In this document: in pieces, positions 6,840 through 7,633 of the stretch
Layout of the letters: each line of letters begins with the position of its first letter
Position numbering within the stretch: position 1 is the stretch's first letter
From: Treponema sp.
GTDB taxonomy: Bacteria; Spirochaetota; Spirochaetia; Treponematales; Rectinemataceae
Direction: 5' to 3'
NCBI GenBank assembly: GCA_017849315.1
Contig: JAFIHQ010000036.1
Location: 1 to 7,633, forward strand
DNA length: 7,633 nucleotides
Made by a program: the position numbers and the translations under genes
Notes under the pieces: generated by a model
The model's database searches: none
Told to the model about the DNA's origin: nothing
The model's input: only the letters and a program-made list of their open reading frames with translations

Positions 6840-6869
6840 GTCAGTCTACTTGTTGGCAGACTGCAACAG
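6838..6869 (+). promoter_or_regulatory. Bulged palindrome at the probable transcript start
   Basis: CTGTCAGTCT (6838-6847) pairs with AGACTG (6858-6863), then after a two-base bulge with ACAG (6866-6869): ten pairs in all with a ten-base loop. It overlaps the end of the candidate -10 element. It could be a repressor site or a 5' stabilising hairpin. A smaller GGCC/GGCC hairpin follows at 6877-6891. Confidence 0.5.
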
Positions 6870-6927
6870 CATTACAGGCCATCAAGGGGCCAAGATTCTT
6901 ATCAACTTTGTGCTCAACGCGCAGGGA

Positions 6928-6934
6928 AAGGAGG
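6928..6934 (+). promoter_or_regulatory. Perfect Shine-Dalgarno of the leader ORF
   Basis: AAGGAGG stands seven bases before ATG 6942. It is the strongest ribosome site in the window and the main reason to believe the short ORF is translated. AGGAGG here can also pair with CCTCCT at 7033-7038 inside the ORF. Confidence 0.75.
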
Positions 6935-6941
6935 GATTGTC

Positions 6942-7076
6942 ATGAACGACTCGGATAGCAGTGGCAGTAGCACCGCATATACATGCGAATCAGTGTCCAC
7001 CGAGCCAGAAAGTCCTTACCCTAGACGATCCGCCTCCTACGGTTTGTTGCGCGACAAAGTCAAACTTCTACCCTGA
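6942..7076 (+). CDS. 44-residue leader peptide candidate upstream of the P-type ATPase
   Basis: A short ORF from ATG 6942 to TGA 7074-7076 with an ideal Shine-Dalgarno and ideal spacing. The peptide is Ser/Thr-rich and acidic at first (MNDSDSSGSSTAY), then has EPESPYPRR (residues 21-29), and ends in a basic-hydrophobic LLRDKVKLLP. It has no membrane segment or signal peptide, and I do not recognise it as a known protein family. From memory, the enterobacterial MgtL leader peptide upstream of mgtA contains EPDPTPLPRR, where acidic and proline residues destabilise or stall ribosomes at low Mg2+. The resemblance is suggestive, and the downstream gene here is MgtA-like. The ORF stop is 66 bases before ATG 7143, and potential RNA switches lie within and after the ORF. 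Regulatory role is inferred; it may instead be an ordinary small protein or a chance ORF. Confidence 0.55.
   Translation: MNDSDSSGSSTAYTCESVSTEPESPYPRRSASYGLLRDKVKLLP
7033..7038 (+). promoter_or_regulatory. Anti-Shine-Dalgarno-like CCTCCT inside the leader ORF
   Basis: CCTCCT lies immediately after the PRR codons of the leader ORF. It is a perfect complement of AGGAGG (6929-6934), the leader's own ribosome site. The overlapping CGCCTC (7031-7036) can also pair with GAGGTG (7133-7138) before the ATPase, with one G-U pair. Confidence 0.4.
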
Positions 7077-7090
7077 ACTTTGCCTTTTTT
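7043..7090 (+). terminator. Possible attenuator: competing hairpins before a T6 tract
   Basis: CAAAGT (7055-7060) can pair with ACTTTG (7077-7082), followed by CC and TTTTTT (7085-7090), a weak terminator-like arrangement around the leader ORF stop codon. The same CAAA region can instead form TTTGTT (7043-7048) with GACAAA (7053-7058) around a GCGC loop, so the two structures exclude each other. The stems are only six pairs and A/T-rich, so true termination is uncertain. Confidence 0.35.
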
Positions 7091-7096
7091 GTGTGA

Positions 7097-7138
7097 CACC
7101 TCAAGGACAGCATACGGATCGTAAATGCTCACGAGGTG
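7097..7138 (+). promoter_or_regulatory. Hairpin that can mask the ATPase ribosome site
   Basis: CACCTC (7097-7102) is an exact complement of GAGGTG (7133-7138), the Shine-Dalgarno core of the ATPase gene. Between them AGCATAC (7109-7115) can pair with GTA and TGCT (7121-7129, with a two-base bulge), which would stack the two arms together. In the folded form ATG 7143 would be poorly accessible. Confidence 0.45.
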
Positions 7139-7142
7139 ATTT

Positions 7143-7633
7143 ATGCCATTGCTTTTTAAACAAAGAAACGACCGGACCAAGACCGATCAGACAAACAAAA
7201 CCAACCCGACAAACAAGACCGGTCAGACTAATCAAACCAGTCAGATGAGCCAAACCAACGCCCGCCTCGGCCTTAGTCTTTCTTCTGCCGTCAAGAAACA
7301 GCAGCTGGAAGATGAAAAGCGGCTTATTCAAGCCTGCACTGTGACGCCTGAGGAAGCTCTGACTATGCTTCATGCTAATCCCAATGGCCTTACCGACGAT
7401 GAGGTCGAAGAGCGGAGAAGTGAATTTGGTGCCAATGAGCTTCAGCGGTCCAAGCACTTAAGTTTTTTTGCTGACATTTTCGAGCGACTCAAAAGTCCGC
7501 TCGTCATTCAGCTCTTGGTCATAGCCGCGGTCTCTTTCCTGATGGGCCAGATCCCATCCGCGATCGTCGTCTGTGCCATGATTTTGCTCAGTGTTGGTAC
7601 TTCCTATGTCCTGGATCATCGATCTAGTCAGGA
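7143..7633 (+). CDS. mgtA: P-type cation ATPase, N-terminal part, MgtA-like (3' end outside window)
   Basis: 163 residues of a pump that would be near 900 residues; the gene runs off the window. GAGGTGA just upstream supports ATG 7143. After a low-complexity tail (residues 12-40) comes the cation-ATPase N-terminal domain: TVTPEEALTMLHANPNGLTD, then EVEERRSEFGANEL (87-100), a family hallmark. Two hydrophobic spans follow at about 120-134 and 137-157, matching TM1 and TM2. The spacing and the sequence around SPLVIQLLVIAAVSFLMG resemble the FNNPFIxxLxxLAxxSF segment of Mg2+-transporting MgtA/MgtB, so Mg2+ import at the cytoplasmic membrane is my best call. The phosphorylation (DKTGT) and ion-binding segments lie outside, so a Ca2+-type ATPase is not excluded. 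It is unrelated to the upstream cluster and has its own candidate promoter and a structured leader. Confidence 0.8.
   Translation, partial: MPLLFKQRNDRTKTDQTNKTNPTNKTGQTNQTSQMSQTNARLGLSLSSAVKKQQLEDEKRLIQACTVTPEEALTMLHANPNGLTDDEVEERRSEFGANELQRSKHLSFFADIFERLKSPLVIQLLVIAAVSFLMGQIPSAIVVCAMILLSVGTSYVLDHRSSQ
7182..7259 (+). repeat. Tripeptide (9-bp) repeat in the ATPase N-terminal tail
   Basis: Residues 14-39 are almost nine copies of Thr-(Asn/Asp/Gly/Ser)-(Gln/Lys/Pro), e.g. TDQ, TNK, TNP, TNK, TGQ, TNQ, TSQ. At DNA level the 9-base units are diverged, with a higher-order 36-base period (aagaccgatcag at 7179 and aagaccggtcag at 7215). The tail is polar and probably disordered in the cytoplasm ahead of the actuator region. 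Confidence 0.8.

Noticed and set aside
6840..7142. M-box Mg2+ riboswitch in the ATPase leader
   Set aside because: I looked for the conserved M-box core as I remember it (GTTAGGTGAGGCTCC-like) and did not find it. A covariance-model search would settle this.
6961..7248. 95-codon + strand open frame overlapping the leader ORF and the ATPase start
   Set aside because: It begins at GTG with no ribosome site, overlaps the well-supported ATPase start out of frame, and its C-terminal Arg/Thr/Pro repeats are just the ATPase repeat read in another frame.
1..7633. tRNA, rRNA, CRISPR array, insertion sequence or phage attachment site
   Set aside because: No cloverleaf with a TTCGANTC-type arm, no spaced identical repeats and no transposase motifs were seen on either strand.

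Overview
The window is bacterial and reads almost entirely on the + strand. It looks like a peptidoglycan / meso-diaminopimelate (DAP) / D-amino-acid gene cluster, followed by the start of a separately controlled cation-pump gene. Strong GGAGG-type ribosome sites, short intergenic gaps and mid-range GC fit an organism with DAP-type peptidoglycan. Bacillota or Synergistota are my best guesses, at low confidence; nothing in the sequence fixes the taxon.

Positions 1-4378 hold a tight block. It runs from the 3' part of an alanine racemase (alr), through a diaminopimelate-epimerase-family gene (dapF-like) and a second, divergent complete alanine racemase, to an M20-type metallo-amidohydrolase. The gaps are 3, 41 and 8 bases. 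A 97-base gap with a 13-bp tandem repeat leads to an LD-carboxypeptidase (ldcA, 4476-5414) and diaminopimelate decarboxylase (lysA, 5455-6738). Together the genes cover interconversion of D- and L-amino acids, deacylation of an N-acyl amino acid (possibly N-acetyl-DAP), trimming of D-Ala from recycled murein tetrapeptide, and decarboxylation of DAP to lysine.

The most striking point in this block is the dapF-like protein. Both catalytic cysteines of the DapF family are serine (Ser123 and Ser273), while the surrounding substrate-binding motifs are intact. It lies between two PLP racemases that keep their key residues. It also carries a low-complexity insertion made of tripeptide repeats.

Positions 6739-7142 (404 bases) contain no long gene but look like a regulated leader. 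I see a candidate promoter at 6811-6839, a bulged palindrome at the probable transcription start, and a 44-codon ORF with a perfect Shine-Dalgarno sequence. That ORF encodes EPESPYPRR, which resembles the EPDPTPLPRR of the enterobacterial MgtL leader peptide. Downstream are competing hairpins with a T6 tract, and a segment that can base-pair with the ribosome site of the next gene. That next gene (7143 to the window end, cut off) encodes the N-terminus of a P-type ATPase most like Mg2+-transporting MgtA, with a tripeptide-repeat N-terminal tail. A leader-peptide/attenuation system controlling this pump is the best candidate for something undescribed here; it is inferred from sequence only.
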